DNA from: Flavobacterium johnsoniae
Lineage (GTDB): Bacteria > Bacteroidota > Bacteroidia > Flavobacteriales > Flavobacteriaceae
Length of the DNA: 64,000 nt
Direction: 5' to 3'
Assembly (NCBI RefSeq): GCF_001879205.1
Contig: NZ_MLFK01000007.1
Location: 372,001 to 436,000, forward strand
Part shown: positions 61,832 to 64,000 of the stretch, one piece after another
How positions within the stretch are numbered: the stretch's first letter is position 1
Layout of the letters: the number at the start of each line of letters is the position of its first letter
Program-made: the position numbers and the translations under genes
Notes under the pieces: generated by a model
Seen by the model: the letters and a program-made list of their open reading frames with translations, nothing else
Database searches by the model: none
Told to the model about the DNA's origin: nothing

Positions 61832-61946
61832 TGCGTGAGGGATAGGAGCAGACTACCGAAGTAGTGCGGATAGCCCGGCCGAATTTGCGAAAGGCGCACA
61901 TAAACGGTTTGTTAAACAGCGCCTTTTGTAAATTTGGGCACGCCCT
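61832..61946 (+). repeat. Palindromic structured element, copy 4 (three-way junction)
   Basis: GCGTG near 61833 pairs with CACGC near 61939. Inside lie the entry box GGGATAGGAGCAGACTACC, a small hairpin (CTAC-CGAA-GTAG), the exit box GTGCGGATAGCCCGGCC and a second long hairpin (AATTTGCGAAAGGCGC / GCGCCTTTTGTAAATT). The boxes match those of the other three copies. This copy shows most clearly that the element could fold as a three-way junction in RNA or DNA. It sits between two convergent genes. Confidence 0.7.
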
Positions 61947-61948
61947 AA

Positions 61949-62617
61949 TTATAAAAAGAATGCCAATAGAATTCCGAGAACGATCATCGAAACTTTGGCA
62001 ATATTAAATTTGTGTCCTTCGCTGCTTTCAAAAATTATAGTCGACGAAATATGGAATAAAATACCAATTACGATTGCGGTTATTTCGGTATAATAATCGT
62101 TTAAAATTGGCAGGTATTCTGATGCCACGGTTCCAAGAGGTGTCATGACAGCAAAAGTAAGCATAAAAGCGAAAATGGCTTTTTTGTTTAAATCGGCATT
62201 GATGAAAAAAGTAGTTAAAATCACGGCAATTGGCAGATGATGAATTGCAATTCCAACGGCTAAATCATGATGATGACTTACCGGAAAACCTTCTAAAAAG
62301 GCATGGATGCATAAACTGATGAAAAGCAGCCATGGAATCTGAGACATTTTTGCATGCCCGTGAACGTGTCCGTGTTCTGCTCCTTTTGAGAAAAATTCCA
62401 AAACGATCTGAAATAAAATCCCCACCATTATAAACAAACCAATTTTGTGATTGTGCGTGCTGTAAACTTCCGGCAGAAGATGCATTACGGTTAATGATAA
62501 CAAAAATGAACCGCTAAAAGCCAGCAGTAATTTTAAATTGGTTTTGTTTTCAGGTTTTATAAACAAAGCCACACTATATCCTAAAAGTACAGAAAATAAG
62601 GGTAATAAATAGTTCAT
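61949..62617 (-). CDS. ZIP-family metal transporter
   Basis: A 222-residue membrane protein with about eight short helices, importing zinc or a related metal. Helix 4 carries HAFLEGFPVSHHHDLAVGI and helix 5 IHHLPIAVILT, the conserved His-rich metal path. The loop between helices 3 and 4 is His-rich (AEHGHVHGHAKM). Length is short but within the ZIP range. There is no adjacent metal regulator. Confidence 0.92.
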   Translation of the reverse strand: MNYLLPLFSVLLGYSVALFIKPENKTNLKLLLAFSGSFLLSLTVMHLLPEVYSTHNHKIGLFIMVGILFQIVLEFFSKGAEHGHVHGHAKMSQIPWLLFISLCIHAFLEGFPVSHHHDLAVGIAIHHLPIAVILTTFFINADLNKKAIFAFMLTFAVMTPLGTVASEYLPILNDYYTEITAIVIGILFHISSTIIFESSEGHKFNIAKVSMIVLGILLAFFL

Positions 62618-62626
62618 TTGTATCTT

Positions 62627-62703
62627 GTTTAATCGTTGATTTGTTTCATCGGTTAATTGTGTTTTATGCTCAAGCGATTAAACGGTTAAACAATTAAACG
62701 ATT
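62627..62703. repeat. GTTTAATCG-type periodic inverted repeat
   Basis: The left arm (62627-62659; GTTTAATCGTT, then GGTTAATTG) is roughly inverted in the right arm (62671-62703; CGATTAAACGG, then AATTAAACGATT). A related single stretch is at about 31917-31945. It separates two same-strand genes. Confidence 0.7.
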
Positions 62704-62710
62704 TTCCAAT

Positions 62711-63475
62711 TTATTTAAAAATCATGATTAATCTTTCACTTTCGGTTTTATGGAATTTTTTGAGTTTGTAATCGCCAAAAATATCTAGGAGATAAATTCC
62801 TGCTTCGTCCATTAAATCCTGAAAATCTTTTAATGTTAAGGCTTTTACTTTTTCGGTAAAATGATATTTTCTGCCTTGGTCTTCAAAATCAATTTCTTTT
62901 AAGATATGTCCGTCTTCAACATATCTTTTAATGTGAAAATCAATTCCATCAACAGTTTTTACTTCTTCGGGAACCAAAGTTTCTATTACCTGATGTACAT
63001 TCATGAAATCTATTACAGCAAAACCATATTCAGACAGGCTGTCTTTAATTGCTTTAAGGGTTGTCAGGTTATCTTCGTCATTTTCGAAGTAACCAAAACT
63101 GGTAAAAAGATTAAAAATAGCATCGAATTTTTCTTCAAAAGGTTCACGCATATCGTGCACTTTAAAATGCAGGTGTTCGTTGCTGTTTTTGCTGGCTTCG
63201 GCAATGCTGTTTTCAGATAAATCAGCGCCTAAAACATTATAACCTAATTGGTTTAGGTAAATAGAATGGCGGCCTTTTCCGCAGGCTAAATCAAGCACTT
63301 TTGCTTTTTCAGGCAGATTTAAATAATGCGTTAAATTGTCCATGAAAATCTGAGCTTCTCTATAGTTTCTATCCTTGTAAAGAATGTGATAATACGGAGT
63401 ATCAAACCATGATGTAAACCAGTTTTCGGTATTTCTTTCCTGATTTGGTGATGATGAGTTAGGTGCGTCAGACAT
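62711..63475 (-). CDS. Class I SAM-dependent methyltransferase
   Basis: A 254-residue cytosolic methyltransferase. Motif I is VLDLACGKGRHSIYLNQLG (about 58-77), followed by VLGADLSENSIAEAS (acidic end of strand 2) and FDAIFNLFTSFGYF. The C-terminal half is helical and ends in the conserved FHKTESERLIMIFK. The substrate cannot be read from the sequence. A CAAATTTA at 63505-63512 (TAAATTTG on this strand) may be its -7 box. Confidence 0.9.
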   Translation of the reverse strand: MSDAPNSSSPNQERNTENWFTSWFDTPYYHILYKDRNYREAQIFMDNLTHYLNLPEKAKVLDLACGKGRHSIYLNQLGYNVLGADLSENSIAEASKNSNEHLHFKVHDMREPFEEKFDAIFNLFTSFGYFENDEDNLTTLKAIKDSLSEYGFAVIDFMNVHQVIETLVPEEVKTVDGIDFHIKRYVEDGHILKEIDFEDQGRKYHFTEKVKALTLKDFQDLMDEAGIYLLDIFGDYKLKKFHKTESERLIMIFK

Positions 63476-63504
63476 TTATTCTATTTCAATTAATTCAAGT
63501 CCGG

Positions 63505-63523
63505 CAAATTTAGTGTATTTTTG
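63505..63523. promoter_or_regulatory. Divergent -7-like boxes
   Basis: TAAATTTG on the minus strand (63512-63505) and TATTTTTG on the plus strand (63516-63523) lie back to back, three bases apart. Neither has a good TTTG at the expected -33 position, so this is tentative. Confidence 0.35.
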
Positions 63524-63609
63524 CCGAAAAATAACTATTTCGCGAGGATACCTAAATAAACGTTAGCATAAATCTGCGATTGGAGTTGTTTTTTAATACA
63601 AAAATAAAG

Positions 63610-64000
63610 ATGGAAGAAAATTTTAGAATGATAGCCAAATGTTTTTTTGGCTTTGAAGAAATATTAGAAAAGGAATTGCGTACGCTTGGTGCTCAGGATG
63701 TTGAGAAGGGCGTGCGAATGGTAAGTTTTAAGGGAGACAAAGGTTTTATGTATAAAGCTAATTTATCGCTTAGAACGGCGCTTAAGGTTTTAAAACCTAT
63801 TTATTCTTTTAGAGCGAATAACGAACAGGCACTATATAAGGGTATTTCGGGCGTAAACTGGTCTAAACTGCTAAATGCCAATCAAACCTTTGTTATTGAT
63901 GCGACGGTACATTCTACCTATTTTAACCATTCTGAATTTGTTTCTCAAAAATGTAAGGATGCTATTGTTGACCAGTTTAGAGAAAGAACAGGACAACGAC
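63610..64000 (+). CDS. THUMP-domain RNA methyltransferase (RlmL-like), 5' part
   Basis: The first 130 codons of a gene running off the window. ATG 63610 starts MEENFRMIAKCFFGFEEILE, then KELRTLGAQDVEKGVRMVSF, the N-terminal ferredoxin-like part of a THUMP domain. SLRTALKVLKPIYSFRANN and a segment ending in VHSTYFNHSEFVSQKCKDA follow, typical of RlmL-type 23S rRNA methyltransferases (the catalytic domain would lie beyond the window). It is inferred from this N-terminal part only. Confidence 0.85.
   Translation, partial: MEENFRMIAKCFFGFEEILEKELRTLGAQDVEKGVRMVSFKGDKGFMYKANLSLRTALKVLKPIYSFRANNEQALYKGISGVNWSKLLNANQTFVIDATVHSTYFNHSEFVSQKCKDAIVDQFRERTGQR

Overview
The window looks like a chromosomal stretch of a Flavobacterium-type member of the Bacteroidota. 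The DNA is AT-rich and ribosome-binding sites are weak. Several intergenic regions carry the group's promoter signature (TTTG, 18-23 bases, TAnnTTTG). There is a SusC/SusD pair, many short lipoproteins, and gene families typical of Flavobacteriia. I see no rRNA, tRNA, CRISPR array, transposase or phage gene.

Layout. 1-11.8 kb is a polysaccharide utilisation locus for beta-1,3-glucan (laminarin-like). It has a membrane-spanning one-component regulator, SusC, SusD, a PKD/carbohydrate-binding surface lipoprotein and two GH16 glucanases. 12.1-20.8 kb holds an ECF sigma factor with a 47-residue companion ORF, a TPR protein, endonuclease III, the Bcp peroxiredoxin, an unrecognised 486-residue protein, a metallo-beta-lactamase-fold hydrolase, small envelope proteins and an esterase. 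20.4-34.2 kb is mostly on the minus strand: a dihydroorotase-like protein lacking most metal ligands, a BatA/vWA protein, a DEAD-box helicase, a TIGR02757 protein, a LolD-like ATPase with an inserted two-helix hydrophobic segment, small membrane and lipoproteins, and serA, serC and a LuxC-like acyl-CoA reductase. On the plus strand this stretch also has a secreted lactonase-fold protein (24.2-25.4 kb). 34.4-48.1 kb is on the plus strand: ferredoxin, ychF, a TIGR02117 protein, a YihY/BrkB protein, an FMN reductase, a transglutaminase-like protein, pncB, parE and parC. 48.3-57.9 kb is mostly minus: a diheme peroxidase with an N-terminal imelysin-like region, a frameshifted PhoX-like gene, an exonuclease with a cNMP/CBS/DUF294 protein, a DinB-like protein, a pentapeptide protein and murQ. 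58.1-64 kb has an AraC-type membrane regulator followed by an outer-membrane beta-barrel protein, a ZIP transporter, a methyltransferase and the start of a THUMP-type RNA methyltransferase.

How it works together. In the glucan locus, SusD and the PKD lipoprotein would bind glucan at the surface and the GH16 enzymes would cut it. SusC would import the products, and the first gene would sense them in the periplasm and act on DNA through its own C-terminal helix-turn-helix. serC and serA are the serine branch. parE and parC form one operon from a good consensus promoter.

Most unusual features: (1) four dispersed copies of a palindromic, possibly RNA-like element with conserved flanking boxes; (2) the membrane-inserted LolD-like ATPase; (3) the pseudo-dihydroorotase; (4) several families of periodic inverted repeats between genes; (5) a one-base frameshift in the PhoX-like gene. 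All functional calls rest on reading the sequence and on recalled family knowledge. No search was run.
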